A stretch of 64,000 nucleotides of DNA, taken from NCBI GenBank assembly GCA_963682025.1, contig OY821520.1:240351414-240415413 (forward strand). Direction: 5' to 3'. Under the pieces are notes generated by a model. It saw only the letters and a program-made list of their open reading frames with translations, was not told the origin of the DNA and did not search any database. The translations under genes and the position numbers were made by a program. Shown here in pieces: positions 10,328 through 20,221 of the stretch (positions are counted from its first letter, which is position 1; each line of letters opens with the position of its first letter). The DNA comes from Cordilura impudica (lineage: Eukaryota > Arthropoda > Insecta > Diptera > Scathophagidae).

Positions 10328-12345
10328 TCTATATATAAAATGGAATGTGTGTTTGTTTATTTGTTTGTTTGTTTGTACCTTATAGGAGACCAAACCTCTG
10401 GACCGATCTTTCTGAGATTTTCACAGCATTTAACTGGGACCCTGGCATGATTAATAGGGTACTTTTTTTCTACCACGCCCACTTTTACGCCCACTTTTTT
10501 AAAATTATGTAATTGCTCCCATATAGTTTTTAACAGATTTACTTCAAATTGTATACACATTATACTACAGGCGAGGTAGAAATAAACATTTCTTACGCCA
10601 CGCCCCCTTTCACGCCCCTTTTGACGCCAAATTTTGTTTGAAAGTTTTAAACTTTTCGTTCTCTGTACAAATTTGTTCCTTTCAACGGATTTTTTTTTAT
10701 TTGGTAGTATATTGCTGTTAACGTCGCCATATAACTATGAACCACGCCCACTTCACCGCCCCCTTTTTTTAACCAGATACTTACTTATACCACTAACAAT
10801 GTTTGCTATACAAAATAATTTTGTTGTAATATGTATTTGCCTAAAGTTTTATACACTTTTTATCTACAGGTATGGTAGCCATACATTTTTTTATTACCAA
10901 ATCCCCCTTTTTCGTCCCATTTTACCTTAAATTATAATTAATCTGCTTTCAATCTATATATATAAAAATTAATGTGTTTGTTTGTGCTTTATAGGAGGCC
11001 AAACCCCTGAACCGATCTTCCTAAAATTTTCACAGCGTGTTACTGTGACTCTGGAAGGAATAAAAGGCTATATAAATTTTTGATTGGACAAAGGGGCGGT
11101 GCCACGCCCATATAACCCAAAACTTTAAATCGTCATATCTCGGGAATTTTTTGACCTATAGCGGTCATATTTGGTACATATGATATTGGCATGAATAGAA
11201 ATACATACCAGAAGAAAAGTGGGCGGGACCACGCCCCTTTTAGAAAAAAAAACTTAATATCTTCTAAACTGCTGGAAGGATCGTCATGAAATTTTCACAA
11301 AAGGATATTTTTGCGAAATACTAAGTCCTTAACTATATAAAGTTATTAGTGGGCAAAGGGGCGTGGTCCCGCCCATATACCCCAAAATTTAGAATCGTCA
11401 TATCTCGGTCATTTTTAATCCTACGGCGATGATATTTGGTATATATCGTATTGAAATTAATAGAAATAGTACTACAAAAAAATTGGGTGGGACCACGCCC
11501 TTTTTAGAAAAATTAAAATCCATAATAACTTCTATTAAGCCCTTGACTATATAAAGTTGTTAGTGGACAAAGGGGCGAGGCCCCGCCCATATAACTCAAT
11601 ATTTGGCATGGATTGATTTGCTTTATAAGGTGTTTTATTAAATAGGTATTCCATTCCATTCCATTCGAAAGTCGGCGGGCCACGTCCCTTTGTTTCCGAT
11701 TTGTAGGAAGCCAGACCTGTACACCATTCTTCCTTAAACTTTCACAGTGTGAAACTTTCACTCACTATACCCAATTTTATATATTCGATTATTGATGTGC
11801 CAGGCTTTCCACCACACGTGCTACAACTCAAAATTGGAGTGCCCATTGTTTTACTGCGCAATATCGATCCACCACGGATTTGCAATGGCACTCGACTTGC
11901 AATAAAAAAATGCTAAATAATTTAATAGAAGCGACCATTATAACAGGAAAATATAAAGGAACAGATGTACTTTTGCCACGCATTCCAATGTTCCCAACTG
12001 ATTTAACATTCGACTTCAAACGATTACAGTTTCCTGATCGATTAGCGTTTGCGATGACTGTTAACAAAGCTCAAGGTCAATCTCTTCAAGTTTGCGGCTT
12101 AAATTTAGCAAATCCACGTTTCTCGCATGGACAGCTTTATGTTGCATGCTCACGTGTAGGGAAACCCACCGACTTATATGTTTATGCACCAGATGGACAA
12201 ACTAAAAATATTGTACATCCTAAAACATTGCAATAATTAATTCTAAATTAAATAAATAATATTTTGTTAATGTATAAATATTTTTTTTTTATTTTGTTTT
12301 ATTTTATAACGATGAGGGGTAGCGAAGTACACCGGGTTCAGCTAG
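10328..12345 (+). mobile_element. Helitron 1 (2018 bp, non-autonomous)
   Basis: Begins TCTATATATA and ends CAGCTAG, inserted between A (10327) and T (12346) of dispersed repeat copy a with no target duplication. The unoccupied sequence CATAGTGGTATAGGGTATAAA is present in copy c at 23488-23510. Modules in order: a front with GTTTGTTTATTTGTTTG; CCACGCCC-rich stretches; a second internal start-like module at about 10955; three ~220-265-bp internal repeats holding GACAAAGGGGCG (about 11083, 11350, 11570); then the C-terminal end of the helicase. Starts, ends and insertion preference are those of Helitrons. Confidence 0.92.
11786..12236 (+). pseudogene. Helitron Pif1-family helicase, C-terminal fragment
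   Basis: The DNA helicase domain of the Helitron replication protein, reduced to its last ~150 residues. The first part reads IIDVPGFPPHVLQLKIG and NIDPPRICNGTRLAIKK, then the frame shifts by one base at a run of seven A (about 11905-11911). The rest runs open to the stop: FKRLQFPDRLAFAMTVNKAQG (helicase motif V) and LYVACSRVGKPTDLYVYAPDG (motif VI with the arginine finger). The Rep/HUH endonuclease and helicase motifs I-IV are missing, so the element cannot move itself. An eighth A would join the two frames, so the shift could be a real lesion or a sequencing slip. Confidence 0.9.
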
Positions 12346-12361
12346 TAGGGTATAAACATTG

Positions 12362-12640
12362 ATTAACAAAAAAGTTATTTGATGACTATTGTGATGGCCA
12401 AAATCCATAAAATCATCAAACACCTTTATTGCCAGATTTAGCTAACTCCGATTATTTTATTTTCTATTTCTAAACTTGAAAAAATAGCTCGGTAGTAAAA
12501 GATTTGCCAAATATGACAAGGAATTAGACAGTTTTTATTATAAACAGGATATCGAAGCTATTGAAAATTGTATCGAGGTAAAAGGAGATTATGAGGAGAA
12601 AAAGGAAAATTTTTCCCCGATTTGCTGTATTTTCTTTGCC
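12362..12640 (+). pseudogene. mariner (D34D) transposase, C-terminal remnant
   Basis: Broken reading with AKIHKIIKHL..., NLKK-like KLEKIAR, and EAIENCIEVKGDYEEK, matching the end of D34D mariner transposases (compare CIELKGDYVEK in the fragment at 34222). Stops and frameshifts throughout; only the last quarter of the gene is present. Confidence 0.65.
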
Positions 12641-12654
12641 AACCATAAAGCCAA

Positions 12655-13104
12655 CATAACTGCGAGTTGCGAGTGCGAGAAAAAACGAGAATGAGGCAGC
12701 ATGAGTTTTTCTATATGTGGAAGCGAGATCGATAGTAAAGCTTTTTTGTGTGACGTTGCCAACTTAGGTTGTAAAAACACTCGCAAGGGAAATAGACTTG
12801 ATTCTATTTTCTGTGCGAGAAAAATCAGATGACAGGAGAATCAGCTGATAGGCATTAAACGCGATGCCTAATATAGTAATAACTTCATTTAACCCGTTAA
12901 TAATTTCGATTATATTCACTTTGTTATATTTATTGTTTGCTTTATGAACAGCTTTGTATACAATTGACAATTGAATTATGTTTGACAGTAGGACAATCAG
13001 CTGCTCGAAAGCATTTCGATGATTTTGTAAAAGTACAAAGCACAAATTCTCGCATGCAAAAAGCTTAGTTTTTACACGCACTCGTAACTCGCCGTTATAT
13101 GTTT
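12655..13104. mobile_element. MITE 1 (~450 bp)
   Basis: Inverted ends: AACATAACTGCGAGTTGCGA at left, and at right the complement of AACATATAACGGCGAGTTAC. Pairing continues as GCGAGTGCG/GAGTGCG with three to four differences over ~30 bp. No coding capacity. Superfamily not determined. Confidence 0.65.
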
Positions 13105-13327
13105 AGGGCTTAATTTTTTTTCATTAATCGTTGGAAGCTTATAAACATTAGTTTTTTTTTTTTTTTTTAATAAATTAAACTTTTTTATAGAGTTTCAAAA
13201 AAACTCAAGTTTTTGTCAAACAAACTAGCAGAGCACAACACCCGAAAATCGAGTGCATGAAATATTACTTTTTCATTAAATTTTTTTTTCAATGATTTTT
13301 AAATAAAATTCATTAAATATTGAATTT
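13105..13327. other. AT-rich spacer
   Basis: Contains ATTCATTAAATATTGAATTT directly left of the orphan transposon. A similar AAACAAAATTCATTAATTTC follows its right end, so the flanks resemble each other beyond the 3-bp target duplication. Confidence 0.4.
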
Positions 13328-13778
13328 CACTGTAGAACAAATTCAGGTTAGCAAACGTTAGGTCGATTCTGAGAGTGAGGGGTGAAAATAGAGGCTAAAT
13401 TAGAAGACCCGTATCGCGGCGTTTGTTTATGTTAGTTCGAATTTTTTTTTTTTTAATTGACCTTCGAACTTTGCAGTCAAATGCCGATTTTCAGCATATT
13501 GTTTATATGTTTTTTTTTGGCTATAACTCGTCGACTAATTGATATTTTTTCAATCTGTAAAAGCCAAATTATTGCTAGAGATCTGTGCAATAATTAAAAT
13601 TAAAAAAAAAATTGATTTAGAAAATTTTTGTGGTGCTTATGAAGCAAAATGTTGGAAAAATTATTTTTTTTCATGCTTTTTGAAAATATTTTCCACAAAA
13701 CGAAGTCTTTTTTGCTTTCTGTTTGATCTATAATATGCTTCTCAGTTTCTTCAATAAATTTAATTTGAAAAGAAAATG
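13328..13778 (+). repeat. Left TIR of derivative A
   Basis: About 450 bp, inverted relative to 14590-15034. Differences are mainly run-length changes in poly-A/T tracts. The same TIR occurs at 20222-20672. Confidence 0.9.
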
Positions 13779-13931
13779 GTCTTCGTCGATAATTTGCGTT
13801 AAAAATGCCAAAACCATGAAATAAATAGCGATTTAGGTAGAAGTAATTAAAAAGGAAGTTCCAAGAATTAGGAATTAGTAAAACAACTTTTTTGTTTTCA
13901 ACCACCGCTCAGGTAGCAATCTGTTGCGAAT

Positions 13932-14410
13932 ATGTTGGCAGCTTTCGATGAAATTGGGGTTAATATGTCGTACAAAATTCATCTCTTGCATCAGCATCTT
14001 CATCAACTCGCTCAAAAGTTGCCAACTGAATCTTATGAGCAAGGCGAACGTTATCACCAAACTGCGCTTCCATTTGAAATAAGGTAACTTAGAGTGTGCA
14101 TATTTTGAATCCTAGATTTTTCTAATAGCTTTGTCAGAGTGCGCAATTTAAACATGTTAACGATTGAAAACAATTTTCGTTTCAGGTACAGAGGAAAAAA
14201 ATCTCCAGAAGAAGAAATCTCCTCTTTGAAGAAGAGGAAGACGAGGAAAAAGAGGAAGAAGGGGAAGACAAAGATGAAAATTCAGAATATCTGTTGGACG
14301 AAATTATCGATCTTTCTGATGATGATGACGATGACCAAGATATTAGAGAGAGCAGTGATGTTGATCCACAGCCGCCTGCTAAACGGCAACTGGCCAATTC
14401 ATTAATTTAA
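13932..14410 (+). pseudogene. Orphan transposon protein, C-terminal part with intron
   Basis: Exon 1 (to 14083) reads MSYKIHLLHQHLHQL, then ESYEQGERYHQTALPFEIR. This is like the block SLKIHFLHSHL...EEQGERFHQD that I recall from a large family of uncharacterised arthropod and cnidarian proteins. A GT-AG intron fits at 14084-14185 (AAG|GTAACT ... TTTCAG|G). Exon 2 starts RYRGKK and, after a one-base shift at a seven-A run (about 14194-14200), runs into a strongly acidic tail LFEEEEDEEKEEEGEDKDEN ... LSDDDDDDQDIRESSD and PPAKRQLANSLI, stop at 14410. The 5' side is joined directly to untranslated sequence shared with derivative B, so the front of the gene was lost by internal deletion. Function unknown, presumably transposition. 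Confidence 0.72.
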
Positions 14411-14589
14411 TTTATTTAATTTTTTTACTTAAAACTTTTCATAACTAACATTTCAAAAATATATTTTTTCCATATTTTTATAATTTCTTTTTCAATGTTT
14501 CTTCGAAACCAACACTGAACAAAATTGGTACATAAAAAATGAAAAGTAAATTAATATTAAGGTGGAAAACGCAATTTTGTATTATGATT

Positions 14590-15034
14590 GTTTTCTTTTC
14601 AAATGAAATTTATTGAAGAAACTGAGAAGCATATTATAGATCAAACAGAAAGCAAAAAATACTTAGTTTTGTGGAAAATATTTTCAAAAAGCATGAAAAA
14701 AAATAATTTTTCCAACATTTTGCTTCATAAGCACCACAAAAATTTTCTAAATCAATTTTTTTTTAATTTTAATTATTGCACAGATCTCTAGCAATAATTT
14801 GGCTTTTACAGATTGACAAAATATCAATTAGTCGACGAGTTATAGCCAAAAAAAACCATATAAACAATATGCTGAAAATCGGCATTTGACTGCAAAGTTC
14901 GAAGATCAATTAAAAAAAAATTCGAACTAACATAAACAAACGCCGCGATACGAGCCTTCTAATTTAGCCACTATTTTCACCCCTCACTCTCAGAATCGAG
15001 TTAACTTTTGCTAACCTGAATTTGTTCCACAGTG
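14590..15034 (-). repeat. Right TIR of derivative A
   Basis: Inverted partner of 13328-13778. It ends in CCACAGTG followed by TTT. Confidence 0.9.
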
Positions 15035-15110
15035 TTTTTAAACAAAATTCATTAATTTCATTATAAATATTTGATGGACACACAGAAGAAATATAAATGG
15101 GATTGTTAAA

Positions 15111-15278
15111 AAATTATTTTCTAAGAGCCTAAGCATAATCAATTTTAGACGATTCACAATTCAACACAGGACGATTAAAATATACTCTTTTTTGACACCA
15201 TCAATAATAAATGCACAGGCAATGAATTGTGTATTGGCTAAAATTGATTACATTCCTTTAGGCTCTAATAAAATTATT
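15111..15278. mobile_element. MITE 2 (~168 bp, TIR ~55 bp)
   Basis: Left end AATTATTTTCTAAGAGCCTA continuing to AATCAATTTTAG and CACAATTCA. The right end carries the complement of the same blocks with few changes. Almost the whole element can fold back. No coding capacity. Confidence 0.75.
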
Positions 15279-15288
15279 TATTATTAAT

Positions 15289-15345
15289 ATTTTATTTTAT
15301 TTTATTTTATTTTATTTTATTTTATTTTATTTTATTTTATTTAAC
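15289..15345. repeat. (TTTTA)n microsatellite
   Basis: About eleven uninterrupted TTTTA units. Confidence 0.95.
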
Positions 15346-15390
15346 ATATTTTTCAAGGACCCAGTAAGGACTATTATCAAGATTTTGATA

Positions 15391-15515
15391 TATAACTGAA
15401 CTCGAACCTGTTTATTGTACATGTTCTGTTTTTTCTTACTACACGAGCCACAACACGACTTAAAATATAACTGAACTCGAACCTGTTTATTGTACATGTT
15501 CTGTTTTTTTTTTTT
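15391..15515. repeat. 75-bp tandem duplication
   Basis: TATAACTGAACTCGAACCTG and the following TTTATTGTACATGTTCTG recur at 15391 and 15466; the second copy diverges after the T-run. An open minus-strand frame covers it but reflects only the duplication. Confidence 0.8.
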
Positions 15516-16793
15516 CAGTACACGTATCAGAACATGAACTTCAAATAAAGCAACACTCAAAAATGTGTGCTTTATGTGTGATTGAAACAAAAAGTATGTG
15601 ATACAAAAATGTTCGTGTAAATAACGAAATATTAAAACAAACACAGTCGTGGTTGTGTTGGGCACCGAAGAAAATTTAAAAACAAACATAATTGGTATGA
15701 AAATAAAAATATGTGTGTGTTGGTCTAAGTTATGTTTGTTTACATATATGTACGAGTTTTTTATTCAGTGTGTGTTTTTTTCTGAACTCTGATAAATATA
15801 TTTATGGAAAAAAAAAATATTTTTTTGCCTAAAAAATTTTAATTTTTGTTTTTAAAAGTCTTGAAAAATCCTAAAAGGGAAAGAAATTTCATAAATTTCA
15901 TTTATAAACAAAATGAGAGCATGAAAATCAATGAACGCGTTCCGCTTTTATTCACAATTAAGTGAAGGTATCTCATTTTGACAAGAATATTGATTTTTTG
16001 TTTCAATGAATTTCGATTAACGTAAATAATTTCAAAAATTTGCTACAGAATATATACAAAATTCTTTGAAAAAAGGTGGATGACTGTTTTATGGTTCTCA
16101 GATTAAAAAAAAAAGTAATAAGCAAAAGATGATTTGATTTTTATGATTGCGGTAGCAATGTAATAATAAGCGTGGACGCTGACATACTGTTCTCGTTTAT
16201 TTATGATGCCTAATCCGTTCACAGTCAATTAAAGGGAAAAAAGGGAAATCCATTTTTTTTTATTGATATGTGTTTTTTCGTTGGATACCTGTAACCGATG
16301 ATTTTTTTTTTACAGAAATGTACACTAGAGCGACTCACCAAAAAAAGCGCTCGATGCACCCACCTAAAAATTAACCTTGGACTTTTTTAAGTTAAAATAT
16401 TTTATATATTTTTTTATATTTTATTTTTTAAATATTTCGGCTCCAGCTTTGACCTCTCGTGAGCTGGACCATTTTGAAAAAGGTCTAGTTTTTCATGTTT
16501 TGTTAATTTGAGAATCTGTTTCCTTAAGGTGCTATTACATGATGTGTTTTTTACATATGCACTGTCACTTTTTTATCCATATGAAATTCCTCATGTCTGT
16601 CAAAATTGTCTTTTACATATTATTCATAATTTTTGCTATTACACGTGCATATGTATTTTCGTATGACATAACCTCTAAATGTAAACTACAGCTGATTTAA
16701 TTTGTGAATTTATAAAAATTTATTGTTAAAAAAAAGTTATATATTTTTTAATTGTTAATTTTGTTGTTGTTTTTAATTGTTTTTTTTTACTTT
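15516..16793. other. AT-rich spacer, nothing recognised
   Basis: Scattered A/T runs, no coding signal or clear repeat. Confidence 0.4.
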
Positions 16794-17635
16794 GATCCTT
16801 TGTAACTTTTTTCCTGAGAAAAAATTGAAAATAGTTGGTATGCCATTAGAATCTACTCGGGTGGGGCTTTCACCTGATATAGACGAACCTTATGCAGGTC
16901 GGCTAGAAATAACCGGTTTGGTCCCTTGAAAATAATACTTATAAGAAAAATCTGTTTTTTTTTATATTGTGATCCTTTGTAACTTTTTTCCTGAGAAAAA
17001 ATTGAAAATGGTTGGTATGCCATTAGAATCTACTTGGGTGGGGCTTTCACATGATATAGACGAACCTCATGCAGGTCGGCTAGAAATAACCGGTTTGGCC
17101 CCTTGAAAATAATACTTATAAGAAAAATCTGTTTTTATTATATTGTGATCCTTTGTAACTGTTTTCCTGAGAAAAAATTGAAAATAGTTGGTATGCCATT
17201 ACAATCTACTTGGGTGGGGCTTTCACCCGATATAGACGAACCTCATGCAGGTCTGCTAGAAATAACCGGTCTGGTCCCTTGAAAATAATACTTATAAGAA
17301 AAATCTGTTTTTTTTATATTGTGATCCTTTGTAACTTTTTTCCTGAGAAAAAATTGAAAATAGTTGTTATGCCATTAGAATCTACTTGGGTGGGGCTTTC
17401 ACATGATATAGACGAACCTCATGCAGGTCGGCTAGAAATAACCGGTTTGGCCCCTTGAAAATAATACTTATAAGAAAAATCTGTTTTTTTTTTATATTGT
17501 GGTCCTTTGTAACTTTTTTCCTAAGAAAAAATTTAAAATAGTTGATATGCCATTAGAATCTACTTGGGTGGGGCTTTCACCTGATATAGACGAACCTTAT
17601 GCAGGTCGGGTAGAAATAACCGTTTTGGCTACTTT
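16794..17635 (+). repeat. 176-178-bp satellite, five units
   Basis: GATCCTTTGTAAC (GGTCC in the last unit) recurs at 16794, 16971, 17147, 17323 and 17501, so the period is 176-178 bp. Each unit has CTGAGAAAAAATTGAAAAT, GGTATGCCATTAGAATCTAC, GGGTGGGGCTTTCAC and GCAGGTCGGCTAGAAATAAC. Units are closely similar. Confidence 0.95.
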
Positions 17636-18999
17636 AACATTATATGCTGTTATATGCGAATATACGTTATTTTTTATGTGAAATTAAAAAATAATAACAA
17701 AACAAATTTATTATTGGTCAGATACATGTTTATTGTCTAAATTTAATTATGAAAATATTTAGATAATTGTTTTTTACTTGAATAAAAAATTTCGTTTGCT
17801 TAAGTGAAGTACTTAACAGAAAATGTTAACATTAACATTCTCTGTTAAAATTCTTAACAGATATTTATTTCGATATTTAACTTCACACCCTTGTCAACAC
17901 AGGGTGTAATGGTGTGAAAAATTATTTTATTTAATTTAATATATTTTTAAGACAGATTAAACATAAATTTTATCATTCTCAAGTTCTCCTCCATATTAAC
18001 TATAACTATGCCAATTTTCACACTCCTCCGTGCTCGCATATTGCTTAAAAAGGGAACTAAAAATTTACCTTCACATATTAATATATAGATATGTTAGATA
18101 ATGAAAAAAATATATTGCATTTAAAAATATTTATGAATTACAATACAAATGATTATAACCTAATTAAATTTTACTATTGCTAACGGAATTCATACCAATC
18201 CACTTTCCGTGTGCACATTATTTATAAATCATTTGTAGCTAACAAATATTTCTGTACTTTTTTTATATATATATATATATATAAAATGAAAGAAAGTTTT
18301 TTGCTTTGTCATCACCCGTTAAAGCAAATTATAGGCTTTCAGTGAATTAAATCGGAAATGGTGTAGTTTACTGTACTGTACTGTACTGTTATCTTTTCTA
18401 TCTAAATTTGTTATTATTGTCTCTAAATGGTTACTCTCGTTCTATGTAAGTTAGTGTAGAAGTATGTAACTTGTATTATTATTATTATTATTACTAATAT
18501 TAGACATAATGTTTAATATTTGGCTCTGGTTAACTATTATATTTTTCCTATAAAGTTCTATACATGAAAAAAGCCCAGCAATCAACTTGTAACTAAAAAT
18601 ATTAAAACATTTTCCTTGTTTTCTTTTATATTTTATAAGTTGTAGAAACTTAATTTTTTGTACTTTTTATTACTTTTAGTAGCTGATTGCTTTATGAGGG
18701 GGAAATAGTAATAATAACAGTAAAAGAGGATACAATAGTGAAGTGCAAGAGCGTGAAGATAAATATCGAAATAAATATCCGTTAAGATTTTTAACACAGA
18801 AGGTTAATTTTACATTTTCTGTTAAGTACTTAACATTCGGAAACGAAATTTTTTATTTAAGTAAGAAACGAATATCTAAATATTTTAATAATTAAATTTA
18901 GACTATAAACATATATCTGACAAATAATAAATTTGACTTATTATCTTTTAATTTCATATAAAAAATAATGTATATTTACATATAACAGCATGTAATGTT
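17636..18999. mobile_element. Foldback-like element with ~245-bp TIRs (1364 bp)
   Basis: Left TIR 17636-17880 begins AACATTATATGCTGTTATAT; right TIR 18758-18999 is its inverted copy and ends in the complement of AACATTACATGCTGTTATAT. The TIRs contain GTACTTAACAGAAAATGTTAAC. The interior of ~880 bp holds a (TA)n run near 18268, three CTGTA repeats near 18370 and a short ATT run, but no coding signal. It sits between two blocks of the same satellite in the same orientation. Confidence 0.85.
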
Positions 19000-19224
19000 G
19001 GCAGCATGCCATGGGGTCTTCACCATTCAGATCGGCCAGAAATAACCGCTTTGGCCACTTGAAAATGATTCTTATAAGAAAAATCAGTTTTTTTATTTTG
19101 ATCCTTTGTATCTTTCTTTCTTGAGAAACAATGAGTTATACGCGAAATACCATTAGAATCCACTCCCACGGGGTCTTCACCTGATATATTCAGATCGGTC
19201 AGAAATAACCGTTTTGGCCACTTG
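19000..19224 (+). repeat. Diverged continuation of the ~177-bp satellite
   Basis: One full and one partial unit in the same orientation as 16794-17635 (GGTCTTCACCTGATAT, CAGATCGGTCAGAAATAACC, CTTATAAGAAAAATC), but more diverged. Confidence 0.8.
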
Positions 19225-19435
19225 AACACTACATGTTGCTATATGTGAGTATGCATTTTTTTTTATATGAAATTAAAAAATAATAAAACAACAAATTTAA
19301 TATTTGTCAGATATATAGTTGTAGTCTAATTTTAATTTTAAAATATTTCGATATTCGTTTTTTACTGAAATAAAAAATTTCGTTTGCTCATGTTAAGTAC
19401 TTAACAGAAAATGTTAACAGTAACGTGCTCTGTAC
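19225..19435 (+). mobile_element. Second, solitary TIR of the foldback-like element
   Basis: Direct copy of 17636-17870, starting AACACTACATGTTGCTATAT and running to GTACTTAACAGAAAATGTTAAC. It follows the satellite at the same point of the unit as the first copy (after GTTTTGGC-ACTT), so the satellite and the element ends may be linked rather than accidental neighbours. Confidence 0.75.
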
Positions 19436-19933
19436 CTCCCCACATTTTTATACTTAAGGTTTAAATTCAGCAACAAAAACATAAATTTGATGGAGAATTG
19501 AAAAAAAAAAACGAAAGAAAATATTGATTCAAACTTCGTTTAGGTGCATAGGAGAGTGAGATTCAGACTTACATCTGTCTGACCTTAAACAATGAAGGTC
19601 AATAACAGAGTAAATTTGAAAATTGCTCATTATGATGAATAATTTATGTCCAGTGTTTTTGGTTGTGTGTTGTTTGCAGCTGCATCAAAATCAATGACTA
19701 ATTTTAAATCCTCGTTAATGCTTAATGAACTGCCGTTAAGTTGTGTACTTATTATAGATGAAATTTTTATAACCAACGTTGAACCCGTTTTTATAGGTAT
19801 CAAGTCCTTAAATTTTTTTGTAGGTTCTTAGAAGAGCATTTCGCTTTAGAACACATTTTTAAGAACACATTTTTAGAGTGTAATTTTAATATGCAACTTA
19901 TGTACTTAGGTGTTTGCAAATTTGTAACATTAA
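19436..19933. other. Spacer, nothing recognised
   Basis: A 61-aa ORF at 19646-19831 shows no recognisable features. Confidence 0.35.
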
Positions 19934-20221
19934 AATAAGTAAGAAAATTATAGTCGGTCTAGTCCGACTATGCGATACCCTATACCATGGGTTTAGAGAC
20001 TAACTAACTAGATATCGAAATTAAGCATAAACCAAATTTAAGTGGCATTGCTATTAATTTGTTTGCCTTCGGATATGAAAAAGTTCATATCGGATGCTAT
20101 ATCCATATTGGTACTAAATCGATCCTGAAGTAAAGATCGGATATGAGCTTCAAATGGGGCCTATAACTAAAAATTGCCCTATAGGGTTTATTTTTGGACT
20201 ACTGATAAATGGATGTAATAA
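19934..20221 (+). mobile_element. Dispersed repeat family 1, copy b (cut short)
   Basis: Starts AATAAGTAAGAAAATTATAG with the palindromic head and CGATACCCTATACCA. It stops at GATGGATGTAATAA, where orphan transposon derivative B begins with CACTG. Confidence 0.85.

Larger units (their letters stand above)
9321..12356 (+). mobile_element. Dispersed repeat family 1, copy a (interrupted twice)
   Basis: Starts AAACAAGTAAGAAAATTATA followed by a palindromic head, then ATACCCTATACCA. It ends at CCACATAGTGGTA|TAGGGTATAAA (10327 and 12346). Midway it holds GGACACACAGACGGACGG (about 10188). It contains no coding capacity. A LINE tail sits at 9386-9627 and a Helitron at 10328-12345. Other copies lie at 19934, 22722, 33450, 49383 and 63869. 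Confidence 0.85.
13328..15034 (+). mobile_element. Orphan DNA transposon, derivative A (1707 bp)
   Basis: Bounded by CACTGTAGAACAAATTCAGG at left and the complement of CACTGTGGAACAAATTCAGG at right. TTT on both sides (13325-13327, 15035-15037) is a possible 3-bp target duplication. The terminal inverted repeats are about 450 bp each (13328-13778, 14590-15034), unusually long. The interior holds the C-terminal part of a gene; the middle and N-terminal coding parts are deleted. CACTG ends with a 3-bp duplication would fit the CMC (CACTA/Mirage/Chapaev) superfamily, but I cannot assign it firmly. Confidence 0.88.

Noticed and set aside
12589..13081. Minus-strand ORFs inside MITE 1
   Set aside because: No domain; they start and stop within the non-coding MITE.
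14182..14397. Serine-rich minus-strand ORF
   Set aside because: It is the antisense of the acidic C-terminus of the orphan transposon protein.
15327..15689. 120-aa minus-strand ORF with internal repeat
   Set aside because: The repeat comes from the 75-bp duplication and the composition is low complexity.
16794..17635. CRISPR-like array
   Set aside because: Units are 176-178 bp with no spacer/repeat alternation; it is an ordinary satellite in a eukaryotic genome.
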